A DNA stretch of 9,137 bases from JBMNOU01 sp050943215 (lineage in GTDB: Bacteria; Bacillota; Clostridia; Christensenellales; SZUA-584). The stretch is taken from positions 1 through 9,137 of the forward strand of contig JBMNOU010000067.1 in the NCBI GenBank assembly GCA_050943215.1, written 5' to 3'. Shown piece after piece: positions 1-5,433 of this stretch. The position numbers were made by a program, and so were the translations under genes. Position 1 is the stretch's first letter. Each line of letters starts with the position of its first letter. The notes below the pieces were generated by a model. That model worked only from the letters and a program-made list of their open reading frames with translations. It searched no databases and was not told the DNA's origin.

Positions 1-29
1 TGAATAAAACATTAATTTGAGGTGAAACT

Positions 30-336
30 ATGCCGTATATTGATGTAAATGTTTCTATAAAGCTCAATAAAGAACAAAGAGAACAGATTAAATCGAAGCT
101 TGACGAATTAATTACATACTTTCCGGGGGGAAAAAGCGCATACAATAAACATTGTTGATAACAACTGTGCATTTATAGATGCGAGGACTTATTGGAAAAT
201 AGAGCTTAAAAACCGGGAAATGTTTACAGAGGAGCTCTTTAAAGCGATGGAAGAAATACTTGGCATACCAAACAGCGATTTATATGTTAATATCTTTGAA
301 ATGCCTGCATGGGATTATCGTGGTAGGTTCTGGTAG
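30..336 (+). pseudogene. MIF/4-OT-like tautomerase, broken by a frameshift
   Basis: The reading frame starts MPYIDVNVS, with Pro2 directly after the initiator Met, the catalytic-base position of the tautomerase superfamily. A GAGGTG ribosome binding site precedes the ATG. The first frame runs through FPGGKS and stops at 156-158. The protein continues in the +1 frame from about base 133 (HTINIVDNN, then IDARTYWKIEL, LGIPNSDLYVNIFEMPAWDYRGRFW in sense) to a TAG at 334-336. Together the two parts give about 101 residues, a normal length for a MIF-like tautomerase. The break lies in a run of six G then five A (125-135); removing one G gives an unbroken FPGEKAHTINI. The defect is therefore a single-base insertion, either a real mutation or a homopolymer sequencing error. 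The shift is +1, so a classical -1 ribosomal slip would not repair it. Family assignment is from N-terminal Pro, length and pattern; substrate unknown. Confidence 0.72.
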
Positions 337-361
337 TAATTATAAGTTCATCAACCAGAAC
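327..361. repeat. inverted repeat over the end of the tautomerase
   Basis: GTTCTGGT (327-334) and ACCAGAAC (354-361) are perfect 8-base complements around a 19-base loop. They begin inside the last codons of the tautomerase. No T-run follows on either side, so a rho-independent terminator is not supported; it may be an mRNA 3' hairpin. Confidence 0.4.
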
Positions 362-387
362 GATATTAATGGATATAGGGAGAGCGA

Positions 388-480
388 ATGATTAAGCTAT
401 CAAATAATGGCTAAAGATTAATAATAATTCTAAAAAAAGAAAGTCTTAAAGAAGGATTTGAGGTTGTCTACGTTGAATAA
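388..480 (+). pseudogene. very small ORF with an internal stop, unrecognised
   Basis: A GGGAGAG ribosome binding site (378-384) precedes an ATG at 388. The frame reads MIKLSNNG, a TAA, then RLIIILKKESLKEGFEVVYVE and a final TAA at 478-480. The segment after the internal stop looks protein-like (alternating charged and hydrophobic residues, normal codons), so it may be the remnant of a gene reduced by deletion. I do not recognise the family. It lies between a frameshifted tautomerase and the SDR operon, in keeping with a locus that is decaying. Chance openness of such a short frame cannot be excluded. Confidence 0.25.
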
Positions 481-490
481 ATATATTCGA

Positions 491-511
491 TAGTATACCA
501 AAAGTATACAA
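491..511. promoter_or_regulatory. tandem GTATAC boxes, candidate GntR-family operator
   Basis: TAGTATACCA (491-500) and AAGTATACAA (502-511) each contain the self-complementary core GTATAC. Their centres are 11 bases apart, one helical turn, so two dimers could bind on the same face. The FCD/FadR-like branch of GntR regulators is known to use cores of the form GT(N)nAC, for instance GGTATACC in UxuR-type sites. Assignment to a GntR protein is inference; the FCD GntR gene at 7064-7693 is one candidate. Confidence 0.5.
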
Positions 512-551
512 CACAAAAAACCAGTTTGCTTGAAATAGCTGCAAACAAAAG

Positions 552-569
552 TTGTCTACTGGTAGACAA
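552..569. promoter_or_regulatory. 18-bp palindrome TTGTCTAC-TG-GTAGACAA, candidate operator
   Basis: TTGTCTAC (552-559) and GTAGACAA (562-569) are perfect complements around a two-base centre. The half-site also appears at 464-471, but there it falls inside a possible coding stretch. The palindrome lies about 110 bases before the SDR start codon and overlaps the place where a -10 box would fall for TTGAAA (530-535). It looks like a dimer-binding operator different from the GTATAC boxes just upstream. Confidence 0.5.
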
Positions 570-577
570 GGAATAGA

Positions 578-618
578 TGCCAAAACAGCAAAGCGGAATT
601 AGACACACTTTTTTGGCA
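578..618. repeat. inverted repeat TGCCAAAA / TTTTGGCA in the SDR leader
   Basis: TGCCAAAA (578-585) and TTTTGGCA (611-618) are perfect 8-base complements with a 25-base loop. The right arm contains the TTGGCA that is the only reasonable -35 candidate close to the SDR gene. It could be a looped operator or an RNA leader structure; the sequence does not decide. Confidence 0.35.
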
Positions 619-681
619 GCCTGTTCCATGTAAATAAAAATATCAAAAAAGTAATATCATTTAGAAGGAGGAGAATGATTA

Positions 682-1458
682 ATGAAACTTCAGGACAAGG
701 TTATCGTTATAACCGGCGGGGCTGGCGGAATTGGAAAAGCAACCGCGATGGTTTGTGCAGGCTATGGTGGAAAGGTTATTGTTTCCGATTTAAAGCAGGA
801 TGCATGTGACAAGGCAGCAGCTGAAATCGTTGCTAAGGGCGGCGAGGCGATCGGAGTAGCAGCGGATGTTACGGATAGGTCTGCGGTCAAAGCGGCGGTT
901 GAAAAGATCATGGCCAAATACGGCAAAATCGATGTTTTGTTTAATAACGCTGGGGGTATTGCCGAAGCTTGTGTTCACGAAATGACAGAGCAGCAGTATG
1001 ATTTTGTCATGGATATCAATTGCAAAGGTGCTTTCAATTGGGCCCATGAGGTTGCTAATGTAATGATACCCAAGAAAAAAGGCAGAATTATCACCACCTC
1101 TTCAATTACCGGATCGGTAGCCGAGTATTCAATTCCGACATATGGCATGTCAAAAGCCGCATTAAGGCTATTGACACAGAATCTTGCTTTAGAGCTTGGT
1201 CAATATGGAATAACAGCTGTTTCGGTCAGCCCCGGACATATTGACACAAGCTTGCTGCGTAATACGTTCTACAGGCGTGCAGAAGAGCAGAATAAGGATC
1301 CGCAAGAGTTCTTCGATGCATTAGAGGCTACAATTCCTCTGGGTCGGCTTGGTCAGCCCGAAGAAATTGGCGAATTAATTGCTTTCTTGTGCGATGACAG
1401 ATCCGCATACATCGATGGATGCAATATCATCATTTCCGGTGGAAAGATCATGTGGTAA
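682..1458 (+). CDS. SDR-family NAD(P)-dependent oxidoreductase
   Basis: A classical short-chain dehydrogenase/reductase of 258 aa, the usual length. The Rossmann cofactor motif TGGAGGIG is at residues 11-18 and NNAGG at 88-92. The catalytic tetrad is complete: N113, S141, Y154 and K158 (YGMSK). Asp36 at the end of the second strand (VIVSDLK) is the position that normally selects NAD(H) over NADP(H). PGHIDT (184-189) is the usual loop after the active site. The C-terminus is ISGGKIMW, where most family members have a DGG-type ending. A strong GGAGG (667-671) lies 10 bases before the ATG; an earlier ATG at 675 is out of frame and too close to it. It is the first gene of an operon with the VOC gene 38 bases downstream. 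It presumably oxidises a secondary alcohol or sugar-derived hydroxyl; the substrate cannot be read from sequence. Confidence 0.93.
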   Translation: MKLQDKVIVITGGAGGIGKATAMVCAGYGGKVIVSDLKQDACDKAAAEIVAKGGEAIGVAADVTDRSAVKAAVEKIMAKYGKIDVLFNNAGGIAEACVHEMTEQQYDFVMDINCKGAFNWAHEVANVMIPKKKGRIITTSSITGSVAEYSIPTYGMSKAALRLLTQNLALELGQYGITAVSVSPGHIDTSLLRNTFYRRAEEQNKDPQEFFDALEATIPLGRLGQPEEIGELIAFLCDDRSAYIDGCNIIISGGKIMW

Positions 1459-1496
1459 AACAACAGATCTAAAATAATTAATATTGGGAGGGAACT

Positions 1497-1952
1497 ATGG
1501 CTAAAGTAGTTGGTTTAGGGCATGCGAGCTTTACCGTTATGGATATGGACAGAACCGTTGACTTCTATGTCAATAAGCTCGGCGGTAAATTATTAACGGA
1601 AACGGTTGATCAAGGACCTGAGCTGGGAACATATGTTATGGGCGAAGGCGCGCAAAAGTTTGCAGCGCTCAAAGTAGCGATGGTAGAACTGGGCGGAATA
1701 CAGATTGAATTCCTGCAATATCTGGATCCAAAGACTGATAAGCCCTATCACGGCAATCCATCTGTTGCAGGCTCAGGCCATCTTGCATTCAACGTTGATG
1801 ACCTTGAAGCAATGTATCAGAAGCTGAAGGCCGAAGGGGTTACATTCCATTCTTCGGTGAACGAATGTGTACGCGATGGCGTTCTTGTATGGAAATGGGT
1901 ATACATGAGAGATCCTGATGGTATCTGCTGCGAGCTCGTTCAGCTTTGCTAA
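1497..1952 (+). CDS. VOC-family metalloenzyme (glyoxalase/epimerase-like)
   Basis: A 151-aa vicinal oxygen chelate protein with two beta-alpha-beta-beta-beta modules, as in glyoxalase I, methylmalonyl-CoA epimerase and related lyases. The four expected metal ligands are visible: H9 (LGHASFTV), E71 (IQIEFLQY), H95 (GHLAFNV) and E146 (GICCELVQL). RDPDG (138-142) is the typical turn before the last strand. A GGGAGGG ribosome binding site ends four bases before the ATG. It follows the SDR gene by 38 bases and is followed by a strong terminator, so the two form one transcript. A metal-dependent isomerase, epimerase or lyase acting on the product or substrate of the SDR is the natural inference. 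The exact reaction is not determined; VOC members differ widely. Confidence 0.9.
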   Translation: MAKVVGLGHASFTVMDMDRTVDFYVNKLGGKLLTETVDQGPELGTYVMGEGAQKFAALKVAMVELGGIQIEFLQYLDPKTDKPYHGNPSVAGSGHLAFNVDDLEAMYQKLKAEGVTFHSSVNECVRDGVLVWKWVYMRDPDGICCELVQLC

Positions 1953-2000
1953 TCAAATGGATTTACGGACATATCTGTTTGTCCTAAGATATCAATGAAT

Positions 2001-2030
2001 AAAAAGTCCCGATATATATCGGGACTTTTT
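2001..2030. terminator. perfect 30-bp bidirectional rho-independent terminator
   Basis: The stretch is a perfect palindrome: five A, GTCCCGA, TATATA, TCGGGAC, five T. The GC-rich stem is flanked by A5 on one side and T5 on the other, so it can end transcription in both directions. It sits between the convergent VOC gene (ends 1952) and the glycosyltransferase gene (stop at 2052). Confidence 0.93.
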
Positions 2031-2051
2031 ATGATTATAAGGCTAAAAAAC

Positions 2052-3092
2052 TCATTTGAAGATAATGCGCTTCTGAACAGAAAAGCTGACAAAGAATAAC
2101 AGAAGCTCTGTGATTATCTTTGACAGAAAAACATTGATTCCAACGCTTGTAAAAAGAGTGATTAAGCCATAATTCGCAGCCAATATGAATATAACTAAAG
2201 TAAAATATCCCAAAAGGTGTTTCTGCAAATTGCCGCTCTGATTCTTATTTGAAAAAATAATGTTTCTATTGACAAAAAAATTAACGAAAGAACTAACAAC
2301 CCGTGCACCAACGACAGCAGCCCAAAGGACACCCGGTAATATGATCGTGATCAGGGTGAATATTAAAAAATCGACCAGAAAAGCAAATAAAGATGAGCCT
2401 CCAAACAAAATAATCAGACGGTAAATACGCCATGAGTCTGTTAACGGATTAAAATGAGAATTAATGTTGCCGTTTAAATAAACTGTTTCGATATCGATTT
2501 CCTTGATATTTAGTTGGTAATTGGAAGCTTCGAGCAATACATTCATTTCATATTCATAACGCTCGCCTTTCAGTGTCAGTAAATTTTTCAGGGACGAATA
2601 GGGGAGGCCTCTAAGGCCTGTCTGAGTGTCATTTAATTTCTGACCACTGATAAAATTATATACATTTTTGGTAATTGTATTACCAAAACGGCTTTTTAAA
2701 GGAACATTTCCGGAAAATGTTCTTTTTCCAAGTACAATCGTATTATGAGAGTTTAGCAGCTCATTGCCAACGTTGACAATATCTTTAACCAAATGCTGGC
2801 CATCCGCATCAGCCGTAATGACACCAACGATTTGGGTATTGTGAACTAGCAAATCGTTCATACCTGTTTTTAGTGCCCGCCCTTTGCCCATATTGACGGC
2901 GTGTTCAAGTATACGGCACCCCATTTCTCTAAGCTGTATGAATATCTGTTCATAACCTAGTCCGCTTCCGTCATTGACAATGATGATTTCATTAAACCCT
3001 TGTGCAATAAGTTCTTGTGACAGGTTAATAAGTGAACTCTCTGGCTTGTACGCTGGTATTAATATAGCCAAACAGCTAAGGTCTTTCTCCAT
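2052..3092 (-). CDS. bifunctional family 2 glycosyltransferase / GtrA-like membrane protein
   Basis: This 346-aa protein joins two domains. Residues 5-220 are a GT2 (GT-A fold) glycosyltransferase: LAILIPAYKP at the start, IIIVNDGSG (37-44), DADG with the metal-binding DxD (D95, D97), and DTQTGLRG (155-162), typical of polyprenyl-phosphate sugar transferases. Residues 225-346 are a GtrA-like domain with about four membrane helices and the conserved FxVNRNIIF (274-280) and QKRIIFK ends. Such fusions are thought to load a sugar on an undecaprenyl-phosphate carrier and help move it across the membrane for glycan decoration. It lies 92 bases after the phosphodiester glycosidase gene in the same direction with no clear terminator between, so the two may be co-transcribed. 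An AAGGTG-type ribosome binding site supports the ATG at 3092. Sugar and acceptor are unknown. Confidence 0.9.
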   Translation of the reverse strand: MEKDLSCLAILIPAYKPESSLINLSQELIAQGFNEIIIVNDGSGLGYEQIFIQLREMGCRILEHAVNMGKGRALKTGMNDLLVHNTQIVGVITADADGQHLVKDIVNVGNELLNSHNTIVLGKRTFSGNVPLKSRFGNTITKNVYNFISGQKLNDTQTGLRGLPYSSLKNLLTLKGERYEYEMNVLLEASNYQLNIKEIDIETVYLNGNINSHFNPLTDSWRIYRLIILFGGSSLFAFLVDFLIFTLITIILPGVLWAAVVGARVVSSFVNFFVNRNIIFSNKNQSGNLQKHLLGYFTLVIFILAANYGLITLFTSVGINVFLSKIITELLLFFVSFSVQKRIIFK

Positions 3093-3184
3093 TCTTACAC
3101 CTTACTTCTTTTTTAGTATTTTTGCCCAAAACACAAATAATATAAGTTAGATCCCCAGACGGATGATTGTTTAAACTACGAGAC

Positions 3185-4252
3185 CTATTCATCATTTTCT
3201 GCAATATAAACGATGTCACTGGATCTTCTTCCGCCATTTGCCGGTTTGTTGACAATCTCCCCCATAAATACCATGATTGCTGTCTGACCCCCATCTAAAT
3301 TGTATGCTTCTTTACATCCCAAATCGTAAAAGAGCTGGGATAGTTCTTTAAGCGTCATGCCATGCGAATATCCAGGCTGCCTTCCATCTACCAGTACAAA
3401 ACAATAATGACCAGGCTTATAATACCCAATTGCACATCGCGGATTTGCTCGGCTGACATCGCTGTTAAATGTCTCCATAGGTAATCCGTCAGTGAGAAGT
3501 ATCGGACCAAATGACCACCCCTGATATGCGCCATTTTGTATTGCTTCATCAATATCAAACGATTTCGGAGAAAAAGTCTGCATGCTTCCGTCGTTATACA
3601 TGATCAGCACATCCTTAAATATCGCGTCTCTGAATAATTCTCCGTTTCGTATCACAATACCAACTTCGCGTGCCCGGTAATAATCTCCCGATATTGCCAA
3701 TACTGCCGCATTTTCAGACGCCATATCCAAGGTTCTGGAGGTGCCTTTTCTATAAGAGCCTCCAGCAAACGCTGTTCTAAAGTTATCAAGATTTCGGATA
3801 TAAACATCAGCAACAAAATATGCAACACCGTCGGTATGAACACGGTTAATGGATATGAAAATATCCTTACTCTGATAGCTATTTTTTGTGATAACCGTTT
3901 CTCCTGCTGCAAATTGCTCAGAAAATCTATCTCCCCACATCCCAGAATCAATAGCCTGTGTAAGCGGTGTTTCTGACAATTCAGGTATTACAGAAGGCAC
4001 AATACTGACAGATACAGACGGTTTTTCAATTAATGGGGTAGAAGAGGTTAGCGCAGATTGACCGGGCGAGGAAAGAGCTGGATAAGTATTTTCTGTAGAT
4101 GGTATTCCTTTTGCCAAAATGGCGAAAATGATTATCGCAATTAATATAAAGAAAAAAATGATTACTAAGATATATTTGTTAGTCTTTCTTGGAGTATTGC
4201 GCGGGCACACGCCAGCATTCTCGTCATTGAGGTAATCGGTGGTTTGTCTCAT
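3185..4252 (-). CDS. membrane-anchored phosphodiester glycosidase (NAGPA domain)
   Basis: A 355-aa protein with a short cytoplasmic head, one hydrophobic helix at about 27-47 (ILVIIFFFILIAIIIFAIL), a Ser/Thr/Pro-rich linker (50-95) and an extracellular catalytic domain. The domain has the features of the N-acetylglucosamine-1-phosphodiester alpha-N-acetylglucosaminidase (NAGPA) family: AVLAISGDYY (183-192), GWSFGPILLTDG (245-256), FVLVDGRQPGYSHGMTL (285-301), the signature NLDGGQTA (318-325) and RRSSDIVYI near the end. Bacterial members are often annotated as exopolysaccharide biosynthesis proteins and probably trim phosphodiester-linked sugars from surface polymers. The neighbouring GT2-GtrA gene fits a cell-surface glycan role. 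The start has only a weak AGGA site about 12 bases upstream, so a later start is possible, though the whole head before the helix is short and ordinary. Confidence 0.88.
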   Translation of the reverse strand: MRQTTDYLNDENAGVCPRNTPRKTNKYILVIIFFFILIAIIIFAILAKGIPSTENTYPALSSPGQSALTSSTPLIEKPSVSVSIVPSVIPELSETPLTQAIDSGMWGDRFSEQFAAGETVITKNSYQSKDIFISINRVHTDGVAYFVADVYIRNLDNFRTAFAGGSYRKGTSRTLDMASENAAVLAISGDYYRAREVGIVIRNGELFRDAIFKDVLIMYNDGSMQTFSPKSFDIDEAIQNGAYQGWSFGPILLTDGLPMETFNSDVSRANPRCAIGYYKPGHYCFVLVDGRQPGYSHGMTLKELSQLFYDLGCKEAYNLDGGQTAIMVFMGEIVNKPANGGRRSSDIVYIAENDE

Positions 4253-4286
4253 ATCTTATCTAGTCCTAATATATGACATTAAAAAA

Positions 4287-4298
4287 AATGTTAACATT
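4287..4298. promoter_or_regulatory. 12-bp palindrome AATGTTAACATT before the glycosidase gene
   Basis: AATGTTAACATT is a perfect 12-base palindrome. On the minus strand it contains TTAACA, a -35-like hexamer, followed 15 or 17 bases later by TATATT or TATTAG, a weak -10. It may be the promoter of the glycosidase gene with an overlapping operator. Chance in AT-rich DNA is a real alternative. Confidence 0.3.
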
Positions 4299-4350
4299 GC
4301 ATGGAATATATGTATAACTATAGCATACCCTGTAATAATATTCAAGCAAA

Positions 4351-4374
4351 ACAGATGCGGTTCACCGCATCTGT
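4351..4374 (-). terminator. rho-independent terminator of the zinc-ribbon cassette
   Basis: ACAGATGCGG (4351-4360) and CCGCATCTGT (4365-4374) are perfect 10-base complements with a four-base loop. Read on the minus strand the stem is followed by TTTGCTTG, giving a four-T stretch with the last stem base. It lies 25 bases after the stop of the 223-aa zinc-ribbon gene, and separates the cassette from the glycosidase gene downstream. Confidence 0.8.
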
Positions 4375-4399
4375 CAGTTAGCTAACATTAAATATGCTG

Positions 4400-5071
4400 T
4401 TATTTCAGCTTTGTTCCACATTCGCCGCAGAACCGGACACTTTTATCGTTTTCAGCCCCACAATTCGGACAGATATTGAGCGATAGATTTTCACCGCAGT
4501 TTGTGCAGAATTTGCTTTGCCCTGCCGGTTTGCCGCAGTTTGGGCAAAACGTCGCTTTTTGCTCGATCTCACCGTGAAAAATCTGTGTCTGTTCGGCTTT
4601 ATCCCAGATATCCCGTTTCATCTTATCAGCGCGAGCGGCAGCGATTTCAACATTGACGCGGGGTGCACATTCGCCGCATAGCCCTATTTCATCATTCCAA
4701 CAGGAATCACAAACCCAAAGGTGGCATTTATGACACCGGTGGAAACGCTGTTTTGCCTCATTCTGGGCGGCCTCAAACGCTCTTTCATGCTCTTTTTGCC
4801 ATTGGGGAGACATACCTGAAAAACGTTCGGATAAGATGTGTTCTCCTTCATATGCAGCGTGATGCAATCCTCCTAGCATTCCACCCCCTAAAATGCTTGA
4901 AGCTGCGCCTATGCCTCGGGAAAGCCCTCTTAATAGGCTCCCTTTTTTATATGTTTCCGATTGTATGAAGGAAGAGCGGAAACCATCATGACAAACATCA
5001 CAATAAAAAGTAAACTGGAACCCTGCTTCCGTACTGTTATCCTCATAGTTACGGGTAAAAGCCTGCATCAT
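4400..5071 (-). CDS. multi zinc-ribbon protein, function unknown
   Basis: A 223-aa protein with zinc-binding segments at both ends and in the middle. The N-terminus has one CxxC pair (C24, C27) in FYCDVCHDGFRSSF. A Gly-rich low-complexity stretch follows (about 48-70, LLRGLSRGIGAASSILGGGMLGG), possibly amphipathic. The middle has a cluster RCHKCHLWVCDSC...LCGECAPR (C113, C116, C121, C124, C132, C135). After a charged helix there is a C-terminal double zinc ribbon (pairs 176/179, 189/192, 201/204, 215/218). The ATG overlaps the stop of the upstream 117-aa gene by ATGA, and its AGGAGG site lies inside that gene, so the two are translationally coupled. It is last in the cassette and is followed by the terminator at 4351-4374. 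Zinc binding is clear from the cysteines; partner binding or scaffolding is inference. A start one codon later (the second ATG) is also possible. Confidence 0.88.
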   Translation of the reverse strand: MMQAFTRNYEDNSTEAGFQFTFYCDVCHDGFRSSFIQSETYKKGSLLRGLSRGIGAASSILGGGMLGGLHHAAYEGEHILSERFSGMSPQWQKEHERAFEAAQNEAKQRFHRCHKCHLWVCDSCWNDEIGLCGECAPRVNVEIAAARADKMKRDIWDKAEQTQIFHGEIEQKATFCPNCGKPAGQSKFCTNCGENLSLNICPNCGAENDKSVRFCGECGTKLK

Positions 5072-5421
5072 TTCTTTTTTCCTCCTATCGGGTTGTTTTT
5101 TATTTTTTTACCACATCCGGTGCATTTGGTATTTTGAAAAAACTGTGGTGCCAAGCAATTCTTATTTTCACATCGGATCATCAGAGAAGTGTGACAAACA
5201 TCACATTTTTCAACGACAAATGTGGGTGCACCACAAAAAGGACAAGTAACGGTGAGCTCTCTGCCACATGATGGGCAGCGCAGCCATCCGCGTTTGATTT
5301 CGCTTGCACAATTTGGGCAAGCATCATAGAACGGACTCAGTTTACCACAGACAGGACAAAACTTACTATCATACCCAATGAAATTTCCGCAGCCTATACA
5401 CTGCTTATCAAAACCTGCCAT
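5068..5421 (-). CDS. all-zinc-knuckle protein (16 Cys in 117 aa), function unknown
   Basis: Almost the whole protein consists of cysteine pairs: 8/11, 22/25, 35/38, 49/52, 60/63, 73/76, 84/89 and 100/103. Seven are CxxC and one is CxxxxC (C84-ENKN-C89). Eight knuckles make four zinc ribbons in a row with short linkers, and a basic tail (GKKIKNNPIGGKKK). There is no catalytic domain, signal peptide or membrane helix. An AGGAG site lies seven bases before the ATG. The gene starts 12 bases after the stop of the 394-codon-frame gene and overlaps the next gene by 4 bases, so the three form a tight operon. A role as adaptor for protein or nucleic acid is plausible from the fold, but nothing in the sequence shows the partner. 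Confidence 0.87.
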   Translation of the reverse strand: MAGFDKQCIGCGNFIGYDSKFCPVCGKLSPFYDACPNCASEIKRGWLRCPSCGRELTVTCPFCGAPTFVVEKCDVCHTSLMIRCENKNCLAPQFFQNTKCTGCGKKIKNNPIGGKKK

Positions 5422-5433
5422 AATATACTCCTG

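Larger units (their letters stand above)
337..681. other. intergenic leader region of the SDR-VOC operon
   Basis: Between the broken tautomerase and the SDR gene there is no intact gene. The stretch holds a short decayed ORF (388-480), two GTATAC boxes (491-511), an inverted repeat GTTTGC/GCAAAC (525-530 and 540-545), an 18-base palindrome (552-569) and a TGCCAAAA/TTTTGGCA inverted repeat (578-618). A weak promoter candidate is TTGGCA at 613-618, 16 bases, TAAAAA at 635-640. The density of symmetric elements suggests tight transcriptional control of the operon. Confidence 0.5.

Noticed and set aside
1..3. TGA at the very start as the stop codon of an upstream gene
   Set aside because: Only three bases are visible, so it cannot be told from chance.
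125..135. Programmed -1 ribosomal frameshift at GGGGGGAAAAA in the tautomerase
   Set aside because: The restored frame is +1 relative to the first, so a -1 slip would not join the two halves; one extra G explains it more simply.
464..471. TTGTCTAC as a third copy of the operator half-site
   Set aside because: It stands alone without a matching second arm and falls inside the small coding-like stretch at 388-480.
790..1047. Minus-strand open frame of 85 codons inside the SDR gene
   Set aside because: It is the antisense of a complete, motif-rich SDR gene and has no ribosome site.
3076..3294. Minus-strand open frame of 72 codons between the glycosyltransferase and the glycosidase
   Set aside because: It overlaps the glycosidase end in another frame, has no protein-like pattern and no good ribosome site.
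4663..4968. Plus-strand open frame of 101 codons
   Set aside because: It is antisense to the 223-aa zinc-ribbon gene, whose cysteine motifs make the minus strand certain.
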